From Megaustenia siamemsis (Eukaryota > Mollusca > Gastropoda > Stylommatophora > Ariophantidae), in contig JAVIAB010000124.1 in assembly GCA_032433765.1 (NCBI GenBank), positions 94,764,345-94,828,344 on the forward strand: a DNA stretch of 64,000 nucleotides. Reading direction: 5' to 3'. Shown here one piece after another: positions 12,431-24,486 of this stretch. Both the position numbers and the translations under genes were made by a program. Below the pieces are notes generated by a model that ran no database searches, was not told where the DNA came from, and saw nothing but the letters and a program-made list of their open reading frames with translations. The number at the start of each line of letters is the position of its first letter. The first letter of the stretch is position 1.

Positions 12431-12847
12431 GGCAATTTGAATTTGTGAATTTATAAATCCCTCCTGACTAACATGAACCTCCGAGAGTCACCCCGGTGCA
12501 GCAAAGTGATGTACGAAACCCCATTCCGCCATTCACTATTAGCCTACGGCTGTTTTAAGGATATACAATCCCCCATAAAATCGAAATTACTCTAATAAAT
12601 GCAGCCAACAACGCACGAAAAGCTAATACAGCCGATAAAAAATCCTATTATGGTCCGCAAATATCTCAACAACTCAATTATAATTGTGTACTGTCTTCTT
12701 TTGAGTAAAGTTGCTTTTTACAATTTTATAATTATTGTTGTTATTGTTTTGTCTATATTTGCTTCTCCACTTTCTAACAACGGTACTATATATCGAACAA
12801 TATTGCAATATGTCAAATTAAGTAACCTTATATTTATTCACATACAT

Positions 12848-13438
12848 TCACATAACATATTCAAAGCAAAATAACTGACGGAATGTGTCCCTGAATTTAC
12901 TGCTCATGTGATAGTAAATAAAAATGTTCATGGACGAGTTTATAGATTCCACAACATACCCAATGCCGCCTAACAGAAACGCAATATTTTTATATTTTCC
13001 ATTTATTGAAATTTCCGGGTCAGTTGCCATGGCTACAAACGAAACAGCAATAGGGATGAAGCAAGCAATGAAGAGTGTGGAAATCATGACGACCATTTTA
13101 GATACTTTCTGGTTGCGATTGGATACATTGCCTGCGTTTGCTGCCGCATTCCTCCATTTAGAGTTGAGATTGAGTTTAAAAACAAGGATTGCAGTACAAA
13201 CGATGATCACCATAAAGGCGCTGAAAGATACAAAGACATTGTTGATAGCAAAACAGACTTTCTCAGTGGCTTCTCTATTTTCTGTGAACACAAGACCGAG
13301 GATGGTTTTATTTTTATTTGGAAAAACCATCATCTCCAATCGATTAACAGCGTAGGTAGGAGCTATGCTTGTAATGAGAATGATGAAGACGCTTATGGTA
13401 AGGACTGATGCTCTTTTTGTTGTGACGAGGTTTTTAAC
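12848..13438 (-). CDS. GPCR gene 2, exon 3 (TM4-TM7 and C-tail)
   Basis: 591 nt including the stop. The true 5' boundary is the TTTCAG acceptor at 13439-13440, so the exon extends about 100 nt upstream of its first Met and begins VKNLVTTKRASV. Three codons shorter than exon 3 of genes 1 and 3. Confidence 0.9.
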   Translation of the reverse strand, partial: VKNLVTTKRASVLTISVFIILITSIAPTYAVNRLEMMVFPNKNKTILGLVFTENREATEKVCFAINNVFVSFSAFMVIIVCTAILVFKLNLNSKWRNAAANAGNVSNRNQKVSKMVVMISTLFIACFIPIAVSFVAMATDPEISINGKYKNIAFLLGGIGYVVESINSSMNIFIYYHMSSKFRDTFRQLFCFEYVM

Positions 13439-15505
13439 CTGAAACAGAGTATTTGTTTATTTTACATTTTTTATAAATATTTTGTTATATACAACAGTAA
13501 ACAACAGTAATACTTGTTGTAGATATCGAACAGTAATATGAATTTGTAATAATTATTGTATTAAAAATTGTTATAACTATCTTGTATTATATCTGTACAG
13601 TTTTACTAATAAAATAACTACATTCTTGTTAACAAGAGTGGGTGCTTCCATATTTCTAATAAATAGACAATATAATAAAAGCCAATAAAATGGCATAAGT
13701 TGATTATTTTGAGTTATCTATCTTCTTCTTCTTTTCTTCTTTTCTCTTCCTCACTGATACCGAAAAGGTGTCGTGGTTTATATCATTTGTCGTTCTTGAG
13801 CTGCCCGAAATGTCTGAATTAGTGATTTTCCTTTGTTGTTACATGTCTCTATTACTGCCTCTATCCATCTTCTTCTAGGTCTTCCTCTTGGTCTTTATCC
13901 ATGCATTCTCGATAAGAACGTCCTTGATGGTGATTGATGATGATTCATTCTGACCAGATGGCCCAACCGTTTAAGTTGTTGTTGCTCTATATATTCTTGG
14001 CAAGGTTTTATTTCTACTAATTTTCTTATGGTTTCATTAGGTAATCTATCTCTTCTTGTGTTGTTTGTTACTTTTCTCAAGCATCGCATCTCATATGTAA
14101 AGATCTTTCTTAAATGTGATTTAGAAAGGGTCCAGGTTTGAATTTCATAGCACAAAGTTGGTATGAAAATGCTATTTATCATTTGTTGTTTAACTGCTAT
14201 AGAAATGTTTGGATATCTTAACAATGGTGAACGCTGGTATGTTATAGCATTTGCTTTTGAGTTATCAATCATTAGTCTTAGTGTTATTATTACTCGATCA
14301 TAGTTATAGAGACAATGATTGCATGTTAAAGGAAGTCTCTCTCTGCGATCAGGACTCAATCAGAGTAGGACTCCAGACACGAACACAGCTGTCTGTTTTA
14401 GCCTGTTAGATCCACTCCGATTGAATACCTGTTGAAACGTTGCACTTTGTTCTGCGACAGTGGCCCAGTGCATCGGAGTTCAGCCAGCATTTTGTTCAGG
14501 TTTGCTTTCCTTAGCCTTTGATTGTCCCGAATCGTTCTGCAAGGCAGCAGATGATCTTTTCTGTCTGCCCTTAGATGGTTTGCTCTCCCAGGTTTACGGG
14601 CACCATCTGTCCGAGTCACTAGAGGTGACTGACACAGAAATGCGACTTGGAATATGGGGAAACTGCAACAAGGAACACTTTTAATTCATAGCCTTCAATT
14701 GTTCCCGCCGCCTATCCCCATATACCAGTAAGTCACGTCCTCTTGAACATGATGATCGTCGTAGCACTTGATGATGTTAGGCCATCGTTGTTGACTCCAA
14801 TTCCGAACACATAGGAAGTCTAGCCTTGTGGGCAGAAATAAAGTTAGATTTTCTACACAACCCATTTCACTTTTGATCTAACGACTAGAGCACAACCTGG
14901 ATCAATTGAGGGACGCCAAACCCGGCTACATAAATGACTCAGAATCCGCAACCATTAATATACTTCACGAATATCATGTCAAGATGAGATCAGACAAGAA
15001 CGCTACGCAGGAATCCAAAGAACATGTTTCAACCAACACATCACCAGTGTCGTTGGTCGCTACACATTGAGGGATTTATTTCGGAAGAGATCTCAGCACT
15101 TATCGAATTCTTGTCGATGTGCAGTAAAGATGAGCTGTTGACTAAACTAAAGTACAAGTGATATTTTTAAGTAAAAACCGATTGATTGATATTACATAAA
15201 ATAACCGATCTAATGATATAACGGATGCACGGAATTATTATAGCTTGGCTATGATACTTTTAAACAAATCAGATCACTGTTAAACGACATTCGTCTTTTT
15301 AAACTTCAGCAAATGATGGATCTAATTTACAAGAATAATTTTTATAATGCTTTAGTGGGGAGTATATACTAATAATTAAAAGTAACCTCTTTAATCACGA
15401 ATATTTTCAATGCAAATAGACTGAAATGCTAAAAGAAGGTAGAAAATAATTCAAAATGGAGTAAAGAAATAACAAAATATTAGTCTAGAAAGGAAATAGA
15501 GAGAA

Positions 15506-15536
<31 letters not shown>

Positions 15537-15770
15537 AAGTACACGCCAATATGCAGAAATATATTTGAAATCACTTCAAGCTGCATGCAACCGGTTGTGT
15601 TAAATTTCGAAATGTTGGATTTCATCCAAAGCAACACATGTGTACAACTGTTTATATCCAATACCAATTTCAGTTTATTGTAAGTTTACTCTGTGGCACA
15701 ATCTCATGATGATGTTAAGGCCGCATGTAATATTTTGAAATCGCTAAAAAGCAGACATTATATATATTAC

Positions 15771-15834
<64 letters not shown>

Positions 15835-16506
15835 TGTGTGTGTAATGAAACTTGATGACGATGGTGATAAGCTTAATATATTTTTTTCACTTAAAATACC
15901 ACCATAATACACCAGTCACACAGGACATGCAATTTGAAGACACCGATGCTCTTATACCAGAGTTGTTTCTTCTAACCTGTAGTGGAGCAGTTACACATAA
16001 ACACCTCTCTAGAGTAACTAGAGCTGTCATCCAGGCAGTTACCCTGGTAAATGTTATGTGGGGCCAGGAGCCAATCAGGTACTGGACGCCATATGGTTCA
16101 AAAGGTAGGTCTGAGTCGAGAAAAGCTGGAGTCAAGCATATGTTTGTCCATATAAGAGGGATTAGGCATCCGAGGTCAGAGATTGCAAGACCTGAAATTT
16201 CGAGACAAACAGGCAATTTAATATTCACTTTTCCAAACCGAGTAGTTTGCTTATGTGGTCTTAATTTACTCTTTGCAACTTAGCCATGTATTTGAGTTAC
16301 AGCCATATAACAAACAAACAAAATCAATTATATGCCATTACCCCATTTCTAGGGTCTGCTCAAGGGAGTTAAATGACCTGAAAAACAAGCGGTTGCTTGA
16401 CTTGTACAGTCGTCACAAGGCGTTTGGGTCTGAGTTTTTATTTCCCCAACATCAATGTAATATAAATCAATAAATTACTCTGCTTTATTATTATTATTTC
16501 TAGTAT

Positions 16507-16569
<63 letters not shown>

Positions 16570-18227
16570 GATCAGGACTCAATCAGAGTAGGATTCCAGA
16601 CTCTCACATGAAGTCAGCTGTCATGTTAAATGTGTTGATCGCCCCCACAGACAGAACATCACAATTTGAGTCTGCCAGATTATCATTATTATTAGTATTA
16701 TTAATATATTCATTATTATTAATAGAAGCTCATTTCTTGTGTTCTTTTTTCATCTAAACACTCAGTCTTGTAAAAAAAAAAAAACTGTTCTGATTTTCGG
16801 GGTCGCGAAACGATCAACATTTTAACTCCAATGTATTGATGTATTTACTTATGTAGGTACCGTAGAATTAGAAAACTCATTAGATGTATTATTGAATGAA
16901 AGATATCTTCTTCGAATGTTAAGTTATAATGTTCAATGTTTAATCGATCGAGCCACACTATGAGACCTTGCCAAATGGCTCATTGTCCTATTGTCGTTGA
17001 TAGATTTCGAGTACATGTAGGAGTGTTAGTGTTTTTTCACCTATTAAAAAAACACGTTTAGAATCGAAGAAAACTGCTGAAACATCAGTGTGGCGGTTAA
17101 TCTCAACAGAGTTCAATGTGCTATTTCCTTGTCATCAATTGATGCAGTAAACTTCTCTATTGCCCTTCATCTGTACTTATTTTCTAAGATCCCCACTGTT
17201 TGGCCATTACCATACGACAGTGCGGCTTTCTTTCTTGTCTCTCGTATCTGTGCAATACACTTATTTTTCAATTTCTATTGCCACAGAACACGTTGATAAT
17301 GTATTTGAATATACAATTTATTGATCAAGTTTTGCTAAGAAGATTTTAACACATTACATTTTTCATTATAATAATTGCTGTGTCTGTAAGATCTCAGTAG
17401 TTATGATAGTCCTCAAATGTGTTTGATATCTTTAATTTTAATGCATTCTGCTTCTTCGTTCCTTCCTCATCTGCCTTTTAGCGTCGAGGAGATTTATAAT
17501 TTGTTGTATTTTACTTTTCTGTTGTCCTCACATGCTGTTATGTTTCCTAGTGCTTCTAATATTCTGTCAAACCGATTTTTTTTCATACTCAGCCCATGTT
17601 CTTGTGTTTTCCCAGAAATTATTGGAGGCTCGTTGTGTTGTGATCTTTCTGTTTTATCAAACCATTTTAAATGCTGGGTCTTTGTGTATTCTATGACGGG
17701 AACACTTCCTAGCTTTTTCCTCAGTTACTCATTACCTATCTTACCTCTCAGGCTTTTTCCTGTCATGCTGCTAACACATTTAATTTCAGTAGTGGTTATT
17801 TTCTGTATTGATTTTTAGTCCAACGTCTAGATGTAGCTTTGGTAACGCAACGCTGGAATTAAGACTATGCTGTAGAGTGCTTTTTAATACACTGATTGAA
17901 TATTTTCATAATTTGGCAGTTTACGATGCAATTTCAGCATACAAATAGGACATTTAACAAATAACTATGGATGCTATTGTACATACCCAACAAAGTAACG
18001 TTGACTGGATCCTTGAATCCTTGTCTAACAAAACACATCACGTTAAGTATGTTCGCCACTGAGCCACATATGTCGATCGTTAGACACACAGTTGTAAAAA
18101 TAATGTAGTAACAAATTGTCATCACGGTGTGACTAATAATGACACCATTACTATCATCATTTAATTTTGTCCATGATATTAATGGAAGTGTGGTACTTGC
18201 CTCTTGCAGCATAGTAATATTAAACAT
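12848..18227 (-). CDS. GPCR gene 2: class A receptor, molluscan chemosensory-receptor type, 3 exons
   Basis: Exons 18227-17987, 16191-15977 and 13438-12848 (minus) give about 348 aa without interruption. Paralogue of gene 1: same splice phases, LAISDLG in TM2, TLERCLCV at the end of TM3, NSSMNIFIYY in TM7. The N-terminus has an N-glycosylation site (MFNITM). Intron 2 (2538 bp) carries a LINE-B 3' end and pieces of families C and D. Intron 1 (1795 bp) carries a TC tract with a family D end and a LINE remnant. Ligand unknown; a role in chemoreception is inferred from family resemblance. Confidence 0.85.
13725..14345 (-). mobile_element. LINE-B 3' fragment
   Basis: Minus strand reads SPLLRYPNISIAVKQQMINS, IPTLCYEIQTWT and the C-terminal TRRDRLPNETIRKLVEIKP, followed by the 3' end with an AAG-rich tail (CTT-rich on plus near 13725-13745). 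5'-truncated. It lies in intron 2 of GPCR gene 2. Confidence 0.85.
14346..14637 (-). repeat. family D, minus-strand copy
   Basis: Reverse-complement match to 31928-32286. It shares the end sequence CTGCGATCAGGACTCAATCA and a minus-strand frame with GARKPGRANHLRA. A 9-base in-frame deletion relative to the other copies removes a short segment before RKDHLLPC. Confidence 0.8.
14640..14820 (+). repeat. family C fragment
   Basis: Matches the middle of family C (GACTTGGAATATGGGGAAAC onward to the CCGAACACATA end), fused directly to the family D copy on its left. Confidence 0.7.
14830..15480. other. intron 2 of GPCR gene 2, remaining part
   Basis: No feature recognised apart from ordinary AT-rich intron sequence. 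Confidence 0.5.
15490..15538. repeat. GA-rich microsatellite
   Basis: Imperfect (GA)n with AAAG interruptions, in intron 2 of GPCR gene 2. Confidence 0.8.
15773..15831. repeat. (TA)n microsatellite
   Basis: About 29 TA dinucleotides, roughly 145 bp downstream (gene sense) of the exon 2 donor of GPCR gene 2. Confidence 0.95.
15977..16191 (-). CDS. GPCR gene 2, exon 2 (TM2-TM3)
   Basis: 215 nt, TTTCAG acceptor and CAG|GTTAGA donor, same length and phases as genes 1 and 3. Encodes LAISDLGCLIPLIW through CVTAPLQ. Confidence 0.87.
16510..16682 (-). repeat. family D 3' end with (TC)n tail
   Basis: (TC)n to about 16566 followed by CTGCGATCAGGACTCAATCA and 115 bp of family D end, then abrupt loss of similarity. 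TAGTATTAT occurs on both sides (16501-16509 and 16693-16701), but in low-complexity surroundings, so the duplication is doubtful. Confidence 0.75.
17420..17900 (-). mobile_element. LINE C-terminal remnant
   Basis: Minus strand reads LRGKIGNEELRKKLG-like sequence and EYTKTQHLKWFDKTERSQ, resembling the conserved C-terminus of RTE/jockey-type ORF2 proteins. Diverged, with stops. It lies in intron 1 of GPCR gene 2. Confidence 0.55.
17987..18227 (-). CDS. GPCR gene 2, exon 1 (N-terminus and TM1)
   Basis: 241 nt ending in TTG TTG G before a GTATGT donor (phase 1). TM1 contains GSVANILNVMCF and the loop reads FVRQGFKDPVNVT, with Arg where the other copies have Lys. Confidence 0.8.
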
Positions 18228-18269
18228 AGTTTATGATTTATATTAAATAATGTATATTTTAAAAAAAAA

Positions 18270-18620
18270 ACATTAAACAAATTAATTTTGGAGGCGAAGA
18301 CGCGCCTCCCCGCACCAGAGCTGTAAGTTGTCAGCGATCCACAGCTGATGGCTAGCGCCAGGATCGGAGAACCAGAACCATCCAGACCCTGCTCCACCTC
18401 TCCGTGGTGTCTCTAGTAACAGACTAACCTGTCTAGTCTGGCCAAGCGAGCAGGGATCGAAGAGGGAAGACAACTCGGTACTCAAAAATGTCGTGCTGAA
18501 GTCGGATCTGTTGGACGAAAGGCGCAGATATCACAGTTATACTGTAAACAACAACACAACGCAAACACACCTACTTAACGTCCTTTTAGGGCTGATGATG
18601 ACGAGGTACACTCCTTCAGT
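18270..18620. other. GC-rich stretch upstream of GPCR gene 2
   Basis: Distinctly less AT-rich than its surroundings and directly upstream of exon 1. It may be a repeat, a promoter-proximal region or a retroelement 5' end. No motif settles this. Confidence 0.3.
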
Positions 18621-20302
18621 CATCGGGTCAAAGCAAGCAAACACATTAATAAAATGTATTGTAATAAATCTGTCGACACGTAAAATGATCGTAAAAATAC
18701 TAACACGTATGTTAATTTTAATTCATAGTTTGAAGTAACAGTTTTAAAAATCGTTAGAAGTTAGATTAAATATGCTATTTTCAAAGAGCAAACGCAAAGT
18801 AAAGTTATGCAAATGAATATTAAGATATCATAATATAATAAATGATGATGTTACAAATGTGAATTATATATACATTGTGATGTTTACCTGACAGCATTAC
18901 AAGAGTTTCCGTTACACCCAACAAGACCACCAAAAGCAAATATAACTTTTTTTCTTTTCTCTTTTCACTGATACCTAAAAGGTGTCGTGGTTTATATCAT
19001 TTGTCATTCTTGAGCTGCTCGAACTTTCTCAATTAGTGATTTTCCTTTGTTGTTACATGTCTCTGTCACTGCATCTATCCATCTTCTTCGTTTCTCTTTT
19101 CACTGATACCTAAAAGGTGTCGTGGTTTATATCATTTGTCGTTCTTGTGCTGCTCGAATTGTCTGAATTAGTGATTTTCCTTTGTTGTTACATATCTCTG
19201 TCACTGCATCTATCCATATACTTCTGGGTGTTCCTCTTGGTCTTTTTCCATGCATTCTCGAGAAGAACGCTCTTGATGGTGATTGATAAGGATTCATTCT
19301 GACCAGGTGGCCAAACCATTTAAGTTGTTGTTCTATTTATCCTTGACAGGTTTTGTTCCTACTAAGTTTCTTATGGTTTCATTTGGTATTCTATCTCTTC
19401 TTGTGTTGTTTGTTACTTTTCTCATGCATCGCATCTCACATGTATTGATCTTTCTTAAATGTGATTTAGAAAGGGGTCCATGTTTGACTTTCATAGCACA
19501 AAGTTGGTATGAAGATGTTATTTATCATTTGTTGTTTAGCTGGCATAGAAATGTTTGGATGTCTTAGCAATGGTGAAAGCTGGTATGTGACATCATTTGC
19601 TTTTTGTATTATCATGTCAATTTCTCTGTCTAGTTTTCCATATTCTGTGAACATTGTGCCTAAATACTTGAATTTATCTACTTGTTTTTTTTCTTTATCG
19701 TTGATCTTAATGTTTAATTGGTGTCTTAATTTGCTTATTCTTATAGCCTCTGTTTTTGCTGTGTTAATTTTCATACTGTAGTTTGTGCAGCTTTTATCTA
19801 GAGATGTTAAATGATGTTGTAACAGGTTTTCATCCTCATATATTAGGCATTGGTCATCTGCTGGTTGATGTTCGAGTTTTCTACCTCTAAGTTATTATTT
19901 GATTTTTCCTTATTGTTGGTTGTTTTCTGATATATTTTGTCCATATATATGATGAAGAGGAGTGGTGAGAGGACGCATCCTTGCCTTACTCCTGTTGTAA
20001 CCTGAAACCGTTCTGATAGACCTTCCGATGTTCTAATGGCACTTTGACTGTTTTTATATAATGCCATTATATTATCTAGTAGTTGTCCTGCTACCCCGTT
20101 GGTATCTAAAGTTTGCCCAAGTTTGTTCCTGTCCACACGATCAAACGCATTTTCCTGATCTATAAACACTATATTTAAGTTTCTGTCATATTCTATTGTT
20201 TTTTCACATCGTTGTCTCAATGTAAATATAGCATCAGTACAGCTTTTGCCTTTTCTGAATCCGAATTGATTATTACTTAATTGAGGTTTTATTATGTATC
20301 TT

Positions 20303-20682
20303 CAAATGAAGAGACGGTTAGAGGCCACAGAGATGGGATGTCTCAGAAGAATGTTGAAAGCTCCCTGGACAGATAAAAAGACTAATGAGGAAGCTCTCAA
20401 AGAGGCCAACACAAAAAGGGAGCTCTTAAAAAACATCAGAAAGAAGCAATCAACATTTTTCGAGCACATCATCAGAAGAGGAAAGTTGGAATACTTGGTT
20501 ACAACTGGCAAAATAAAAGGAAAGAGAGATCGCGGACGACAAAGAGAGAAAATACTGGATAGCTTGGTGTCATGGTATGGAAAACAGTCAACAACAGAAC
20601 TGATACGATGCACTGTAGATAGAAGATTGTGGAGGGACATGATCGCCTTCGCCAACCGGCAGGGTACATGATGATGATGATG
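20303..20682 (+). mobile_element. LINE-A related 3' fragment inserted in LINE-B
   Basis: 380 bp reading EATEMGCLRRMLKAPWTDKK, then KQSTFFEHIIRRGKLEYLV, ending in a (GAT)n tail. Flanked by a 12-bp target duplication ATTATGTATCTT (20291-20302 and 20683-20694). Frame is intact for its short length but severely 5'-truncated. The 3' end at 25735-25880 belongs to the same subfamily. Confidence 0.9.
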
Positions 20683-21142
20683 ATTATGTATCTTACTCTC
20701 CTCTCCAATATTTTAGCATACATTTAACAATTTGACTCAATAGGGATATTCCTCTGTACATTTCACACTCCCTTTTGCTTCCTTCATTCTTCCAAAATGG
20801 GACAATGACAGCTTTTTGCCAATCGTCTGGACTTTTCTTTCTTCCCACGCCATATTGAATATTATATTAAGCCAATCTATAGCTGTTTCCTTACAGGCTA
20901 GTAGCATTTCTGTTGTTACCAACAAATTCTGTACCAGCTGCTTTGTTCTTTTTATTCTGTTTCATTTCCCATTCTACTTCTGTTTTAAGTATATTCGGTT
21001 CCTGTTCATCATACTGCCTATGTTTAAACTCGGTATTTCCGTTTGTATTTCCTTGATTTAATAGTTCCTTGAAGTATTCTCTCCATCAGATTATTATGTT
21101 TCTCATGCTGCTGTCAATTGTTCTCTTGTTGTTTATTATAGT

Positions 21143-21417
21143 CTATCTATCTATCTATTGTCCTTTCGAGCCGAAGACGGCACATAGGGCAGAATTACAA
21201 TCTCAAAAACAGAAACCTTGCGTGTCAAAATGGCACAGATTGCAGAGATCACTGCTTTTAAAATCTATGGTTCTGTTTCCATAACAATACTTTTTACAAT
21301 GACAGCTTGTCAAGCCATCGATCAACCTCCTTAGTCGCCTCTTACGACATGCCTGGAAGGTCACAGTGTCACTATTCTTTACTTCCCACAAAATGAGGCC
21401 CCGGTAACACACGGGAG
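21143..21417 (-). mobile_element. short retroelement 3' end with GATA tail, inserted in LINE-B
   Basis: 275 bp with TTATTATAGT duplicated on each side (21133-21142 and 21418-21427) and a (GATA)n tail on the minus strand. It contains GTCGTAAGAGGCGACTAAGG, and its 3' end resembles that of the insertion at 46391-46653. Either a SINE or a truncated LINE. Confidence 0.8.
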
Positions 21418-21969
21418 TTATTATAGTGGTTGGGTTATAATCATTGTTTCTTACTCTCATTGCTTTTACACTTTTGAAAAATTCTCTTGTTTCTTCTCTA
21501 CATGTTTTTGCCAAATCTTCACCAAATGCTTTCGTAGAGGCTGCTTTTGTTTGTTCTAGGATCTTTTTGCTATCATTTCTGGTTTGTCTATAGCGATTGT
21601 AGTCTTCTGTTGTTTTTGTCTTCTGCCACGTTTTATACTTTTCTTTCTTGTGTTTCACTGCTGATTTTACTACTTCATTCCACCATCTTGTAAGTTTCTT
21701 TCTGCTCTTTCCTATATTTTTCAGACCGCATTTCTCTTGTGTTGACTCTATTAGACCTTCTTTAAATTGTTTCCATGCTTCCTCTATGTTTGTTGGTTGT
21801 ATTCGGGTTTGGTATATGTTGGTTACAGATACTTCTATTTCTATTTGTACGTTTACAAAAGAATTAAATAAACTAAAGAAGAAGCAAATAGAACTAATGT
21901 TTGAAATACTGAAACGCTTACACCGAAAAAACACTAAACAGCGTAAATGGCACAATATTATCACATGAA

Positions 21970-22285
21970 ATTGATTTCAAACGCCGAAGAGCGGTAGTAG
22001 TTTCAGAAGGTAGATGTACATGAGAGGTTAGCACGTGGTGCGGAATAGCTCAAGAAAAGACTGCTTTCTTAAAGTATAAAATACATTAGTGAACTCGATG
22101 TTACGTGAATCAGTTTTAAGACCACAATGAATAAAATAAAATAAAACGTATGAAAAATTGAAAGTTTACGATGATGAAAGATGATGTAAACGCTCTGACT
22201 TTCCGTCTGCAGGAACACAGACGATCAAATATACAAACACTAGAAAAACAAACTATACATTTGGTTTAGTTAATTATTTAAATGT
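21970..22285. other. no feature recognised
   Basis: AT-rich spacer between LINE-B and the next LINE-A fragment. Confidence 0.5.
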
Positions 22286-22289
22286 TTCT

Positions 22290-22700
22290 AGCATCTCTAT
22301 TACATGGATGTGAATCATGGACATTAGGACAACAGACAAGAAAATCACTGGAGTCTGTAGAAATGTGGTTTTACAGAAGAATGTTGAGAATACCATGGGC
22401 AGCTAAGAAGAGTAATGGATATGTTCTGAAAGAGGCCAAAGCAAAAAGATAGCTAGTTTCCAATATTAGGAAAAAACATTCATCATTTTTTTGCCATGTG
22501 ATGAGAAGAGAACAGCTGGAATATATTGTAACAACTGAGAAAATTGTAGGACGAAGCGATAGAGGGAAGCAAAGAGAAAAAAATACCAGACAGCTTAAGA
22601 GAATGGCTTGGCAGAAGGTCAACAACAGAAATGATAAATAGCTGTCGAGATCTAAAGTTGTGGAGAGACAAGATCACCTACGCCAGCAGGCCCGGTACTT
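22290..22700 (+). mobile_element. LINE-A 3' fragment
   Basis: Plus strand reads LLHGCESWTL-like sequence, MWFYRRMLRIPWAAKKSN, then a stop, the HVMRREQLEYIVTT block, and the 3' end CGCCAGCAGGCCCGGTACTT with a short GAT tail. Confidence 0.85.
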
Positions 22701-22819
22701 GATGATGAGTATCTCGATGTTTCGTCGGTGTCTCCACAGAAGGCTAATATTATGATGCAACGCTGGGGTAGTTGATCTCATTGTCTATTAACGTTAAGAT
22801 ATTACTACATCAATTGGAC

Positions 22820-23043
22820 TGCAAGGGCCGAGAGGTTGGGTTCGATCCTGATCGACGGAGTCTAGGTTCACCCAGCCCTAAATAGGTACCGGAATTTTTT
22901 TCAGGGAATGTAAAGCGGCACAGCGTATTACCGACCACATTACCTCAAAAATCATGTGCCAATGAAGGTCTGTAAAAATTATGGTCGCTAACATCATATT
23001 CCCTATACGCCACTTGACGTGACTCAGCACTTTACTTTTTCCT
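22820..23043 (+). mobile_element. tRNA-derived SINE, copy 2, head damaged
   Basis: Retains the B box (GGTTCGATCC) and the body through the CTTTACTTTT tail. The A-box half of the head is lost. No target duplication found. Confidence 0.8.
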
Positions 23044-23136
23044 TTATTTAAATTACTATACAACTTTCTCTCTCGCTTTTCTCATATATTCTTTATTTCT
23101 TCTCTTCTACGCAGCTCCGTTCATACCAGTCCCCTT

Positions 23137-23487
23137 TTATCGAGAGCCACTTATGTTAATGGAATCTCGAGAGCCACTTATGTTAATGGAATCTCGAGAG
23201 CCACTTATGTTAATGGAATCTCGAGAGCCACTTATGTTAATGGAATCTCGAGAGCCACTTATGTTAATGGAATCTCGAGAGCCACTTATGTTAATGGAAT
23301 CTCGAGAGCCACTTATGTTAATGGAATCTCGAGAGCCACTTATGTTAATGGAATCTCGAGAGCCACTTATGTTAATGGAATCTCGAGAGCCACTTATGTT
23401 AATGGAATCTCGAGAGCCACTTATGTTAATGGAATCTCGAGAGCCACTTATGTTAATGGAATCTCGAGAGCCACTTATGTTAATGGA
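23137..23487. repeat. 27-bp tandem repeat, 13 units
   Basis: Twelve identical full units (23164-23487) of 27 bp starting ATCTCGAGAGCC, preceded by one slightly altered unit. Because 27 is a multiple of three, one frame on each strand stays open across the whole array, as a 9-residue repeat (SINISGSRD on minus, LMLMESREP on plus). Neither looks like a gene: there is no flanking conserved domain, and the frames end just outside. Confidence 0.97.
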
Positions 23488-23499
23488 ATCCTGCATAAT

Positions 23500-24438
23500 C
23501 GTAGAACAGGGTATAAATTATTTAGAAACAACAAAACTGTGGTTTTACTGACGAATGTTTAAAACAATACAGTAGACAAAATAGTAATCATGAATTCTGA
23601 AAAGAGTTACAATCTAAAATTATATGTTCAACCAACAATTTGATGAATTATTAATCATTTTTGCGATTTTATCAGAAAATAAGTCCTGGAGCATATTGTG
23701 ACATATAGAAAATCGATGGAAATAAATATGAACATAAACAGATACAATAATGTCAGAGGGCTTAACTCCTTCAGTACGGAAGGTTTTTATCAATTCAGCG
23801 ATAGAGATTTCAGAAACCACATTTTTCATGATTTGAAATATAAAACTACAGGTTTATATTTATCTAAAACTTAGCATATTATATATATATATATATATAT
23901 ATATGCATTTTTAGATAATTAAACAAGGAATAACATTTCACCAATACCAAGATGATACAAGACATGTAAATAGAATATAGTTTGATGACAATTTACACTA
24001 ACCAAATTGAGAGTGACGCACTGTGCGGCGCAACGTACGCGACATAAATTCACGTGGCGCATGGTGCGTCAACCTTCCGGAAAGGGAAAGAATGGGGCCT
24101 AGTAAGACGTAAACAATATAATTTATAAAGATTTGTATATAAACAAAGGGAAGTGATATTATACTGCGCCTATAGATACAGTACTTGACATATAACATAA
24201 CTAATCATTGACATGAACTGATTATGTTATTCTTAATGGCGTTTATTATCCTATTGAATTGGGTACATGTCTTACACTTGGAAGATTTCACAAAGCTATA
24301 GCATTTATTTACTTGCCGTAAGCCACATTGTCAAGTATATGTAACGTTATATATATGTCCATGTTCTGCATTTTCTATGAATTTTGCTAGCTTGGGCTCC
24401 TAGTTAACTTCTCCATGTATCTGTAAATAATTAATGTC

Positions 24439-24486
<48 letters not shown>

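Larger units (their letters stand above)
18951..21845 (-). mobile_element. LINE-B, longest copy, interrupted by two insertions
   Basis: In order on the minus strand: a linker (EAWKQFKEGLIESTQEKCG, WWNEVVKSAVKHKKEKYK); the RT fingers (SNNQFGFRKGKSCTDAIF); motif A (NIVFIDQENAFDRVDR); motif B (RFQVTTGVRQGCVLSPLLF); a decayed catalytic box (PADDQ, in a shifted frame); the thumb (SPLLRHPNISMPAKQQMIN); and the 3' end with an AAG tail. The endonuclease domain is missing. Two younger elements sit inside, at 21143-21417 and 20303-20682. The last 135 bp of the 3' end is present twice in tandem (near 18960 and 19095). Dead copy. Confidence 0.85.

Noticed and set aside
12924..13355. 143-aa plus-strand ORF
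   Set aside because: Shadow of exon 3 of GPCR gene 2 on the opposite strand.
17417..17818. 133-aa hydrophobic plus-strand ORF
   Set aside because: It is antisense to a LINE C-terminal remnant, whose reading on the minus strand is recognisable.
23137..23487. CRISPR-like regular repeat
   Set aside because: Units are contiguous with no unique spacers, and the window is eukaryotic.
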